A stretch of DNA of 8,460 nt, taken from Flavobacteriales bacterium (GTDB taxonomy: Bacteria > Bacteroidota > Bacteroidia > Flavobacteriales_E > Vicingaceae). The position numbers and the translations under genes were made by a program. Location: positions 1 to 8,460 of the forward strand of contig JAESUI010000056.1 of NCBI GenBank assembly GCA_016763135.1. The letters run 5' to 3'. Under the pieces are notes generated by a model that saw only the letters and a program-made list of their open reading frames with translations, had not been told where the DNA came from and did no database searches. This document shows positions 1 through 6,202 of the stretch, one piece after another (position 1 is the first letter of the stretch; each line of letters opens with the position of its first letter).

Positions 1-77
1 AACATATATTGACTTGTAAGAGGGATTTGCTGTGCCGAAACAGTATTCACAACACAAATCAAAACAAATAATTTCAT
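1..77 (-). CDS. PorP/SprF-like membrane protein, N-terminal fragment (runs off the window)
   Basis: Only the first 25 codons are inside the window, starting at the ATG at 77-75 on the minus strand. They encode a short hydrophobic signal peptide (MKLFVLICVVNTVSA) followed by QQIPLTSQYM. A cleavable signal followed by Q-Q-x-P-x-x-x-Q-Y-M is typical of the PorP/SprF family, Bacteroidota outer-membrane proteins linked to type IX secretion and gliding. In that family the motif precedes a segment about Asn-Pro-Ala. The start is supported by a candidate promoter 20 bp upstream. The call rests on a short N-terminal signature, because the beta-barrel body lies outside the window. The protein could be another outer-membrane protein with a similar start. 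Confidence 0.6.
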   Translation of the reverse strand, partial: MKLFVLICVVNTVSAQQIPLTSQYM

Positions 78-97
78 AGTGTGTAAATTAATTTGGC

Positions 98-129
98 CGA
101 AAATACAATTATTTTTATTGGTTCAACAA
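98..129 (-). promoter_or_regulatory. Bacteroidota-type promoter for the PorP/SprF-like gene
   Basis: On the minus strand, TATTTTCG (105-98) is a one-mismatch fit to the Bacteroidota -7 box TAnnTTTG. It is preceded 18 nt upstream by TTG (126-124), itself part of TTGTTG (129-124), matching the usual -33 element and spacing. The box ends about 20 bp before the ATG at 77, giving a short leader. The elements are seen in the sequence; promoter activity is inferred. Confidence 0.5.
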
Positions 130-193
130 AAAAAGATGCGAATAACGATATCATTTTAATAAAAGTGATCAAAAACAAATTGATCTCCTGCAT

Positions 194-213
194 TATTAAA
201 TTGAAATTTAATA
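194..213. repeat. Perfect AT-only inverted repeat upstream of tRNA-Ala
   Basis: TATTAAATT (194-202) and AATTTAATA (205-213) are exact reverse complements separated by GA. The palindrome ends 18 bp before the tRNA and lies between divergent transcription units. It could be a binding site or part of the tRNA promoter region. Because it is composed only of A and T in an AT-rich stretch, chance is a real possibility. Confidence 0.4.
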
Positions 214-231
214 CCTAGTTTTACAACGATT

Positions 232-305
232 GGGGGATTAGCTCAGTTGGCTAGAGCGCTTCGCTGGCAGTGAAGAGGTCATCGGTTCGACTCCGATATT
301 CTCCA
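232..305 (+). tRNA. tRNA-Ala, anticodon GGC
   Basis: The full cloverleaf can be folded by eye over 74 nt. The acceptor stem GGGGGAT pairs with ATTCTCC (two G-U pairs). The D-arm is GCTC/GAGC with an AGTTGGCTA loop. The anticodon stem CTTCG/TGAAG closes the loop CTGGCAG, with anticodon GGC at 266-268. A five-base variable loop AGGTC follows, then the T-arm ATCGG-TTCGACT-CCGAT. The discriminator base is A305. The 3' CCA is not encoded (the next bases are CAA), so it would be added by nucleotidyltransferase. The next coding sequence starts only 25 nt downstream and no terminator hairpin is visible between them. Confidence 0.96.
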
Positions 306-330
306 CAAGTAAAACAAATAAAAAAAACAC

Positions 331-852
331 ATGAAACACTTATTAATTGCAATTACACTAATTACATCTCTCTCATTAAAAGCCCAAGACAACTTTGTTC
401 TAAACGAAGGAAAAGTAAGTTGGATAAAAGTTTATGAAACCAAAAAATCTAAAGAAGAAATCATTGCTCATTTTAAAAGTTCTGGTCTATTCAAATTATT
501 TAGAGTTGAAGATGGAAAAATAATTGCAACACTCCGTCCTCAGGAAATTGATAAGACTAACAAAAAAATAGCAGGAACATTACCGCCAGCGCTTCTAGTT
601 AAAACGAAATTTGCAGGGTCTGTAATTATTTCTTTGAAAGAAGGGAAATATCGTGTTAACTATAATAATATTTTATTGGTAGGAAGTGGCGAATTAATTA
701 AAAAAGGCGAAAAACAAACTTTTGAAACCCATTATGTAAATAAAGATGGGAAAGCTTTTAGAATTTCATTCAACAAAAAACCTAAGACCATCTACAATTT
801 AAAGTTTAATGAAGTATTTCAAATGGAAGTAGCGAAATCTGATGATTGGTAA
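331..852 (+). CDS. Small secreted protein of unknown function
   Basis: The product has 173 residues. An N-terminal signal peptide (MKHLLIAITLITSLSLKAQ) has a likely cleavage site after Gln19, so the protein is exported, probably to the periplasm. The mature part alternates predicted strands and helices: a VSWIKVYE strand, then a KSKEEIIAHFKSSG helix, then a FRVEDGKIIATL strand. This resembles the TBP-like DUF4468 proteins of Bacteroidota, but the match is by pattern only and I do not claim membership. There are no cysteines and no catalytic motif I recognise. It lies 25 nt after tRNA-Ala and 3 nt before the oxidoreductase gene, so it is probably the first protein gene of an operon and may be transcribed by read-through from the tRNA promoter. 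No promoter box is seen immediately upstream. Confidence 0.8.
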   Translation: MKHLLIAITLITSLSLKAQDNFVLNEGKVSWIKVYETKKSKEEIIAHFKSSGLFKLFRVEDGKIIATLRPQEIDKTNKKIAGTLPPALLVKTKFAGSVIISLKEGKYRVNYNNILLVGSGELIKKGEKQTFETHYVNKDGKAFRISFNKKPKTIYNLKFNEVFQMEVAKSDDW

Positions 853-855
853 GGT

Positions 856-1386
856 ATGAGTAAAACACTAATGATATTAACTCATCCAAAAATAGATGAG
901 TCTATTGGAAATAGAATTATCAGTAATGTTATTGCAAAGCAAGAAAATACTGAGGTTAGACATTTGGATAAACTTTATCCTGATTTTAAAATTAATATAA
1001 AAGCCGAACAAGAGGCTTTGTTAAAAGCTGATACTATTATCATTCAATACCCTATATTTTGGTATAGTACTCCAGCAATCTTAAAACAATGGATAGATCA
1101 AGTGATTCAATTTGGTTTTGCTTTTGGTGATGATAATTACAATCTAGAAGGCAAAAAATTAATTGCTTCTTTTACTATTGGAAGCCCTGTAAAAGATTAC
1201 CCTCAAGAAATTATCGATAAAATAATATTTCACCTCCAAGGATTAGCTGAGTATTGTAAAATGGAATATGTTGGGGAAATTTTCTGCAATGATATAAATG
1301 GATATTCAGATGGCGCTAAAGAAAACGCCATTAAAGCAGCTAATAATCATGCCCAGAAATTATTAAAATTAATTAACTCTTTCTAA
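856..1386 (+). CDS. NAD(P)H-dependent oxidoreductase, flavodoxin-like fold (KefF/MdaB/YwrO type)
   Basis: The product has 176 residues, about the usual size for the Flavodoxin_2 family of cytoplasmic FMN/FAD-dependent NAD(P)H quinone or nitro-reductases. The first strand and phosphate-binding loop are LMILTHPKIDES near residues 5-16. The family block LDKLYPDFKI is at about 37-46, followed by EQEALLKADTIIIQYPIFWYS (split here between E51-D59 and I61-S71). LKQWIDQV (76-83) and GFAFG (87-91) then follow, typical of the YwrO/KefF group. The LEGKKLIASFTIGS stretch near 97-110 fits the next beta strand. It reduces a small electrophilic substrate by hydride transfer; the substrate cannot be read from sequence. 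Only 3 nt separate it from the upstream stop codon, which supports co-transcription. The next gene, DUF899, is also redox-related. Confidence 0.9.
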   Translation: MSKTLMILTHPKIDESIGNRIISNVIAKQENTEVRHLDKLYPDFKINIKAEQEALLKADTIIIQYPIFWYSTPAILKQWIDQVIQFGFAFGDDNYNLEGKKLIASFTIGSPVKDYPQEIIDKIIFHLQGLAEYCKMEYVGEIFCNDINGYSDGAKENAIKAANNHAQKLLKLINSF

Positions 1387-1423
1387 AACCAAACCCCTTA
1401 CCTCAACACTTAAATTATACAAA

Positions 1424-1990
1424 ATGAATTCTTCAATAGAACAATTACAAAAAGAGATCCAAAAAAAACAGCAAGAGCTTGTTGAATTAAGAAAGCAAGC
1501 ACCATTGGAAGAAATTAAGGATTATAATTTTATAGATAAAAATGGAAACACAGTAAGTCTAAGAAGTTTATTTCAAGATAATGATGAGTTATTAGTTGTA
1601 CACAACATGGGTAAAGAATGCAGGTATTGTACTATGTGGGCTGATGGCTTTAGAGGTTACACTGAAATTATTAACGACAGAATGCCATGGGTATTAACGA
1701 GCCCTAATACACCTAATGAGTTAAAAGAATTTGCAGAAAGTAGGGATTGGAACTTTAACTATTATAGTTTTAATGGAACAAGCTTTGCCAAAGATCTAGG
1801 TTTTGAATACGAAAAAGAAGGAAGAACGTTTTATAATCCTGGTGTTTCCGCTCTAATAATAAAAGACAATAAAATATATAGAGCTGCTAAAGATAATTTT
1901 GGTCCTGGAGACTTGTACAACCCAGCATGGCATTTTTTCGATTTATTCCCTAAGGGAACTAATGGTTGGCAACCAAAATACGAGTACTAA
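1424..1990 (+). CDS. DUF899 family thioredoxin-like protein
   Basis: The product has 188 residues and no signal peptide, so it is cytoplasmic. An N-terminal coiled helix rich in Gln, Lys and Glu (about 4-26) leads into a thioredoxin/AhpC-like fold. This has YNFIDKNGNTVSLRSLF at about 34-50 and a strand LLVVHNMG. A C-x-x-C motif, CRYC at 66-69, is followed by the family-typical W-A-D-G. DUF899 proteins share this layout, including the motif after 'H-x-M-G', and are thought to be thiol-dependent redox proteins, though their substrate is not established. The protein is somewhat shorter than many actinobacterial and proteobacterial members. The C-terminus NPAWHFFDLFPKGTNGW is characteristic. It lies 37 nt after the oxidoreductase with no obvious promoter between, so it is probably in the same operon. 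Confidence 0.88.
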   Translation: MNSSIEQLQKEIQKKQQELVELRKQAPLEEIKDYNFIDKNGNTVSLRSLFQDNDELLVVHNMGKECRYCTMWADGFRGYTEIINDRMPWVLTSPNTPNELKEFAESRDWNFNYYSFNGTSFAKDLGFEYEKEGRTFYNPGVSALIIKDNKIYRAAKDNFGPGDLYNPAWHFFDLFPKGTNGWQPKYEY

Positions 1991-2033
1991 TTTTATGATT
2001 AACAATAATAAATGGATACCTAACAAGTTTTAT

Positions 2034-2041
2034 TATCTTTG
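2034..2041 (+). promoter_or_regulatory. TAnnTTTG -7 promoter box of the helicase-glycosylasparaginase operon
   Basis: TATCTTTG is an exact match to the Bacteroidota -7 consensus TAnnTTTG. It ends only 6 nt before the helicase ATG at 2048. Transcription usually begins a few bases after this box, so the mRNA would be leaderless or nearly so. A convincing TTG -33 element is absent; TGG at 2013-2015 is at the right distance (18 nt). The TTG inside this box also opens an in-frame alternative start at 2039, which is rejected for that reason. Confidence 0.6.
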
Positions 2042-2047
2042 GTAACT

Positions 2048-3277
2048 ATGAAATTTAGTGAATTAGGATTTGAAGATCAAGTAATAGAAGCACTTGATGC
2101 TATGGGGTTTGAAAAACCAACTCCAATACAAGAACAAGCCATTCCGGCTGTAATGCAAAACAAAGATATGATTGGCGTTGCACAAACTGGAACAGGAAAA
2201 ACTGCTGCTTTTGTTTTACCAATTTTAAATGCAATATGTAAAAGAGGTAGCTCAGATAAAGTAAGTACAATAATTATTGTTCCTACCAGAGAATTAGCTA
2301 TGCAAATTGACCAACAGGTTGAAGGTTTAAGTTATTTTACCGAAGCTACTTCTATAGCTATTTATGGTGGTGGTGATGGTAAAAGTTTTGATGCTGAAAA
2401 GAAAGCATTAACAACTGGTGCAGACATCGTTATTTGTACTCCTGGAAGGTTTATTTCTCATTTAAACATGGGATATTTTGACACTTCTGGTGTAAAACAT
2501 TTTATATTAGATGAAGCCGATAGAATGTTAGACATGGGTTTTAACGAAGATATTACCAAAATTGCTGACAAACTCCCAAAAGAAAGACAGAACTTACTTT
2601 TTTCGGCAACTATGCCCCCTAAAATAAGACAGCTTTCAAATCAATTATTAAAAGACCCCGTTACCATTAACATTGCTATTTCTAAACCTAACGAAGGCAT
2701 TTTACAAGCAGCTTATTTGGTGCATAACCATCAAAAAATTGCACTTATAAAAGATATTTTAAAAGGAAAAGATCATGATTATATATTGGTTTTTTCTTCA
2801 AGAAAAGTAACGGTTAAAGAAATTGTACAAGCATTAAACAAAGAAGGTTTACCTGCTAAAGGAATTCATTCCGACCTTAACCAACAACAACGGGAAGAGG
2901 TTTTATTAGACTTTAAAAACAAAAAAATAAAGCTTTTAATTGCCACAGATGTTCTTTCTAGAGGAATCGATATTAAAGGAATTAACCTAGTTATCAATTA
3001 CGATATTCCGAGTGATGCTGAAGATTATATCCATAGAATAGGACGAACTGCCAGAGGAGATGATACAGGAGTTGCCATTACATTTATTAATGCTGATGAC
3101 TGTTATAATTTTTCTAAAATTGAAAAACTAATTGACAAAGAAGTACATAAATTAGCTTTACCAGAAGGCTTTGATGAAGGTCCGAAATACGATACGAGTT
3201 ACAAGAAACCGCACAGAGGAGGTGGAGGTAAAAAGCGATTTAATAAAAAACAAAACTGGAAACCCAGAAAAAAGTAA
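2048..3277 (+). CDS. rhlE: DEAD-box ATP-dependent RNA helicase, RhlE type
   Basis: The product has 409 residues from the ATG at 2048. It unwinds RNA duplexes using ATP in the cytoplasm, in ribosome assembly, RNA decay or cold adaptation. All helicase motifs are present. The Q motif has aromatic Phe3 with PTPIQ at 24-28. Walker A is AQTGTGKT (45-52), then PTRELA (79-84), TPGR (131-134), DEAD (155-158) and SAT (186-188). Further on are a SRGIDI motif V and a HRIGRTAR motif VI. The C-terminus is a short basic Gly/Lys/Arg tail (KKPHRGGGGKKRFNKKQ), as in Bacteroidota RhlE homologues. A TTG three codons upstream would also be in frame, but it is part of the promoter box. The ATG at 2048 keeps the Q-motif Phe in place. 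The next gene starts 3 nt after the stop. Confidence 0.94.
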   Translation: MKFSELGFEDQVIEALDAMGFEKPTPIQEQAIPAVMQNKDMIGVAQTGTGKTAAFVLPILNAICKRGSSDKVSTIIIVPTRELAMQIDQQVEGLSYFTEATSIAIYGGGDGKSFDAEKKALTTGADIVICTPGRFISHLNMGYFDTSGVKHFILDEADRMLDMGFNEDITKIADKLPKERQNLLFSATMPPKIRQLSNQLLKDPVTINIAISKPNEGILQAAYLVHNHQKIALIKDILKGKDHDYILVFSSRKVTVKEIVQALNKEGLPAKGIHSDLNQQQREEVLLDFKNKKIKLLIATDVLSRGIDIKGINLVINYDIPSDAEDYIHRIGRTARGDDTGVAITFINADDCYNFSKIEKLIDKEVHKLALPEGFDEGPKYDTSYKKPHRGGGGKKRFNKKQNWKPRKK

Positions 3278-3280
3278 ACC

Positions 3281-4279
3281 ATGTCTAGAAGAAATTTTTT
3301 GAAGACAAGTGCTTTAGGGGTTGGGGGGTTATTGCTCGCAAAGTGTACTTCGGCTATAAATAAAAAAACTATAAATCCCGAAATAACAGCTATTACTCCA
3401 ATTACCAAACCCATTGTAATTTCGACATGGAATCATGGACTAGCTGCCAATAAAGCAGCATGGGAAATATTAGAAAAAGACGGAACTGCCCTTGATGCTG
3501 TAGAAGCAGGAGTTAGAGTAACTGAATCTGATGCAAATAATCGTAGTGTTGGTTTAGGAGGAAACCCTGATAGAGAAGGAAAAGTAACCTTAGACGCTTG
3601 CATCATGAACCACGAAAATGAATGTGGAGCAGTGGCATTTATACAAGATATTGAACACCCTATTTCTGTGGCTCGAAAAGTAATGGAAGAAACTCCTCAT
3701 GTGATGCTAGTTGGAAAGGGTGCTTATGATTTTGCCATTTCTAAAGGATTTGAACATAAAGATCTATTAACACCTGAAGCCAAAGAATCTTGGTTAAAAT
3801 GGAAGGAAAGTGATGCACAAAAGAAGCCTGAAATCAACTCTGAAAACCATGACACCATCGGAATGTTAGCGATGGATGCAGAAGGAAATATTTCTGGATC
3901 TTGTACTACAAGCGGATGGGCATATAAATTACATGGGAGAGTCGGAGATTCTCCAATCATTGGTGCTGGATTATTTGTAGATAATGAAGTTGGTGGTGCT
4001 TGTGCAACAGGAATGGGTGAAGCTGTAATTCGCATAGCTGGTTCAGCAACAGTTGTTGAGTTAATGCGGCAAGGAAAATCACCAAATGAAGCTTGTCAAT
4101 TAGCTGTTGAACGAATTATTAAAAAACACAAAGACATTAAAGGCTTACAAGTTGGGTTTTTAGCCATCAATAAAAATGGCGAAGTTGGTGGATATAGTGT
4201 CTACGCTGGGTTTAATTACGCTCAAAAAGACAATACTACCGAAGAAATGAAAGATGCACCATATGAAATGGAGTGGTAA
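3281..4279 (+). CDS. N4-(beta-N-acetylglucosaminyl)-L-asparaginase (glycosylasparaginase), Tat-exported
   Basis: The product has 332 residues. It is an N-terminal-nucleophile hydrolase that splits the GlcNAc-Asn bond of glycoasparagines left after N-glycoprotein breakdown. A twin-arginine signal SRRNFLK (2-8) precedes a hydrophobic stretch GVGGLLLA. Cys22 follows in LAKC, a poor lipobox because Lys is at -1. The core has ISTWNHG (48-53, substrate-loop Trp50), GGNPDREG (93-100) and TLDACIM. The autoproteolysis site is HDTIG at 190-194, with Thr192 as the predicted nucleophile of the beta chain. RVGDSP has Arg220 and Asp223, and CATG has Thr243-Gly244. The 28-residue spacing from Thr192 to Arg220 equals that from Thr152 to Arg180 in the Elizabethkingia enzyme, so all known active-site residues appear intact. 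The gene follows rhlE after 3 nt and shares its transcript. The minus-strand neighbour ends 2 bp away. Confidence 0.95.
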   Translation: MSRRNFLKTSALGVGGLLLAKCTSAINKKTINPEITAITPITKPIVISTWNHGLAANKAAWEILEKDGTALDAVEAGVRVTESDANNRSVGLGGNPDREGKVTLDACIMNHENECGAVAFIQDIEHPISVARKVMEETPHVMLVGKGAYDFAISKGFEHKDLLTPEAKESWLKWKESDAQKKPEINSENHDTIGMLAMDAEGNISGSCTTSGWAYKLHGRVGDSPIIGAGLFVDNEVGGACATGMGEAVIRIAGSATVVELMRQGKSPNEACQLAVERIIKKHKDIKGLQVGFLAINKNGEVGGYSVYAGFNYAQKDNTTEEMKDAPYEMEW

Positions 4280-4281
4280 AT

Positions 4282-5058
4282 TCACTTACTAGCTATAATA
4301 TGGGCTGTTCTCTTCCCACTTAAGATTATAATTACCCTAGCCCTTGGTATTTTTCTTCTGTAAAGTGATTTCTCATCTACTTCTACATAACAGGCTGACA
4401 TTGTATAAGATTTTGATCTTGCAAATCTCCCAGAATAACCAGACACTAGATTCTTAATTAATTTTTCTGCGAAACTCTTGTATGTGAACGTTGGTATTGG
4501 AATTTTCAATAAACCCTCTTCCTCCTTATCAGAGTCTCTCTTACGGCCATAAAACATTTGCAAATCTGTTTCATTATCATTTTTATCATAATAAAAGCGT
4601 TTCCCGAATTTATAATCTACCAACTGAGGCAAAACAACCAACCCTTTAGATATTCCTTGCTTTACACTCAGTTTCTTAAAAAGAAAAGGTAAAACTTTTG
4701 AAATCCTGGCATTATTATTTTTGAGTTTTCGAAATTTAAAAACACTATACTGCTTAACAAAATTATAGGCTGAAAGCTCTAATTTAGGCGAAAACGCTAA
4801 TGCCTTTCTATGTTTTTGTTTCCTTACTTTATTAAGCATAAAAAAAACTGTAGCATTCAATAATTCTTGATCTATATCGTAGGGAATTAATTCCTCTTCA
4901 CTTAGCCCAGAACCAAAAAATGATCCAAAATCACCGTATTGAGCTATGTATGTATTTTGAGTAAGTAAATTAGTGTCTACATTAGCTAAAAACCTATTGA
5001 CTTGAGAAAAAGTAGTTCCACTAAGAAATAATAATGCTATTAAAAATTTTAATTTCAT
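4282..5058 (-). CDS. Secreted protein, possibly divergent CAP/SCP-like
   Basis: The product has 258 residues. A signal peptide MKLKFLIALLFLSGTTFS precedes Gln19. The region 64-105 reads like the first helices of a CAP (SCP/PR-1-like) domain: ELLNATVFFMLNKVRKQ, then LAFSPKLELSAYNFVKQYS. The C-terminal part has CYVEVDE at 223-229 followed by a RVIIILSG strand, roughly where CAP domains have their G-V-G/strand end. The two helices and the final strand are the only support, and the usual CAP histidine and glutamate motifs are not clear, so this stays tentative. A very basic middle section (107-175) has many Lys/Arg. The start ATG at 5058-5056 overlaps the upstream stop in ATGA (5058-5055), implying translational coupling with the broken leucine-rich-repeat gene. 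The function is unknown. Confidence 0.75.
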   Translation of the reverse strand: MKLKFLIALLFLSGTTFSQVNRFLANVDTNLLTQNTYIAQYGDFGSFFGSGLSEEELIPYDIDQELLNATVFFMLNKVRKQKHRKALAFSPKLELSAYNFVKQYSVFKFRKLKNNNARISKVLPFLFKKLSVKQGISKGLVVLPQLVDYKFGKRFYYDKNDNETDLQMFYGRKRDSDKEEEGLLKIPIPTFTYKSFAEKLIKNLVSGYSGRFARSKSYTMSACYVEVDEKSLYRRKIPRARVIIILSGKRTAHIIASK

Positions 5059-5408
5059 AAGAGACCTTTAAGCTCTCCAATAGAAATATCTTTATTCGAA
5101 AATATTTTTATTTTTATTTCCTTATCTCCATTCTCTATTGCTTTTGAAAAAGTTTCTGAATCAATAACCCCAATTTTATCATCATTCAAAACCAAGAATA
5201 TTGAGTTTTTTGATGTTGCATCATAAGATACTTTATTATCCCCATAAAATGTCATAACCATGGTTGTTGAATTATCAACCACATATGTAGTAAAAGGTTT
5301 TACAACATTGTTTTCTTCATCAATTAGTTTAGCTAATAATCTTTTAGGCTGCTTGAGTCTTCTTATTTGATCACAATTATATATCCCAAAACTTAGTAAA
5401 TTAATGCT
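5055..5408 (-). CDS. C-terminal piece of the interrupted LRR gene
   Basis: This frame is open from just after a TAG at 5411-5409 to the TGA at 5057-5055, about 117 codons. It opens with S-I-N-L-L-S-FGIYNCD, a segment (F-G-x-x-N-C-D) that in related Bacteroidota proteins starts the C-terminal domain, so it belongs to the preceding gene rather than standing alone. An ATG-free stretch follows. The earliest candidate starts are a GTG at 5282-5280 (75 residues) and ATGs at 5261 and 5255. The remainder alternates beta strands (SIFLVLNDDKIGVID, IKIKIFSNKDISIG). It has no signal peptide. The TGA overlaps the ATG of the secreted-protein gene as ATGA. An independent small gene is the alternative, but the long open stretch before any start argues against it. 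Confidence 0.55.
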   Translation of the reverse strand, partial: SINLLSFGIYNCDQIRRLKQPKRLLAKLIDEENNVVKPFTTYVVDNSTTMVMTFYGDNKVSYDATSKNSIFLVLNDDKIGVIDSETFSKAIENGDKEIKIKIFSNKDISIGELKGLL

Positions 5409-6196
5409 CTATTAACCATAGTTTGAGTTTCTAAACTTTTCCTATTGCGTTCAATGTCTCGATTCTGATTTGCAAAATTAGATTCATATTGTGCTAACAA
5501 TTTCTCATACTTTTTGTCCGCTCTACTCCAATTTTTCTCGTTCCTTTTAATAGCTCTATTATATCCCTTATAAAATTGCTTATTTCTTCTTTGAACTAAT
5601 TCTGGATATTTACTATCAATTTTAGGATAAACAGGAATTACAAGTGTGTCATTAAACATAAATAACGTTAAAAGATAATTATCATCATCTGGATTGGTAG
5701 TAATAGATATATTATTGATGAATGTTGGACTATCTTTTTTATACGTTTTATTACTTGAAAAAGAAAGCTGTCTTTCTCTAAATTTCTTATATGAATCATT
5801 AATGAAATCTGAAATAGAATCAAGATGACCCATTGTTGAGACTACTTCCTCGCCATCATATATCCAATCATATTTTCTTAATATTTTTAGTTCTTCAAAA
5901 CTTTTTCGAGCGTCTTTAGAATGGTAAACAGTTGGGAGTCTACTCAAGTTTATTTTAAAACTTTTTAATTTATTCTCTTTATGCACACTAAAATTAATTA
6001 AGTCATAATAAATTGGTGGTGGCTGGTAACTTACTGAGGAAAGTATTCGATTAATAGTATTTGTATCTATCATATCAGACAATAATTTAGAATCGTTTGA
6101 ATCTATAATTGTATTTCCTCCCATTAACTCCCAATTCCCTTTATCTTCATTAAAAACGTACATATTCATAGCTGGATCACTGTTATTTGAATTCAT
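5393..6196 (-). CDS. Middle piece of the interrupted LRR gene
   Basis: The piece has 267 residues from the ATG at 6196-6194, two codons after the TAA that ends the N-terminal piece and in the same frame. It has no signal peptide, which fits a fragment of an exported protein rather than a gene of its own. Its beginning, MYVFNEDKGNWELMGGN at about 12-28, is the Y-x-x-(D/E)-x-x-x-G-x-W segment that normally follows the S-A-G-x-x-E-x-x-A domain. This makes continuity with the upstream piece clear. Near 205-260 lies a charged helical segment (RRNKQFYKGYNRAIKRNEKNW and onward), probably coiled. It ends at TAA 5395-5393 after R-A-L-I-Y. Reinitiation at this ATG is possible, but the product would stay in the cytoplasm. 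Confidence 0.6.
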   Translation of the reverse strand: MNSNNSDPAMNMYVFNEDKGNWELMGGNTIIDSNDSKLLSDMIDTNTINRILSSVSYQPPPIYYDLINFSVHKENKLKSFKINLSRLPTVYHSKDARKSFEELKILRKYDWIYDGEEVVSTMGHLDSISDFINDSYKKFRERQLSFSSNKTYKKDSPTFINNISITTNPDDDNYLLTLFMFNDTLVIPVYPKIDSKYPELVQRRNKQFYKGYNRAIKRNEKNWSRADKKYEKLLAQYESNFANQNRDIERNRKSLETQTMVNRALIY

Positions 6197-6202
6197 ATTA
6201 AC

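Noticed and set aside
2039..2047. TTG start three codons upstream of the helicase ATG
   Set aside because: The TTG is the end of the TATCTTTG promoter box, so it would lie upstream of the transcription start. The ATG at 2048 already gives a complete Q motif.
3199..3414. Open frame on the minus strand across the helicase end and glycosylasparaginase start
   Set aside because: It is antisense to two well-supported genes, and its hydrophobic content comes from reading Lys/Gly-rich codons backwards.
3724..4035. Open frame on the minus strand inside glycosylasparaginase
   Set aside because: It is a shadow of a conserved catalytic region on the plus strand, with no start context or family features.
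4272..4286. AGTG/CACT hairpin as a bidirectional terminator between the convergent genes
   Set aside because: It has only a four-base stem with a seven-base loop and no U-run on either strand.
5393..5408. Programmed -1 ribosomal frameshift
   Set aside because: The codons GCA-TTA-ATT-TAC contain no slippery heptamer in the right phase, and no strong downstream stem is visible. A one-base deletion is simpler.
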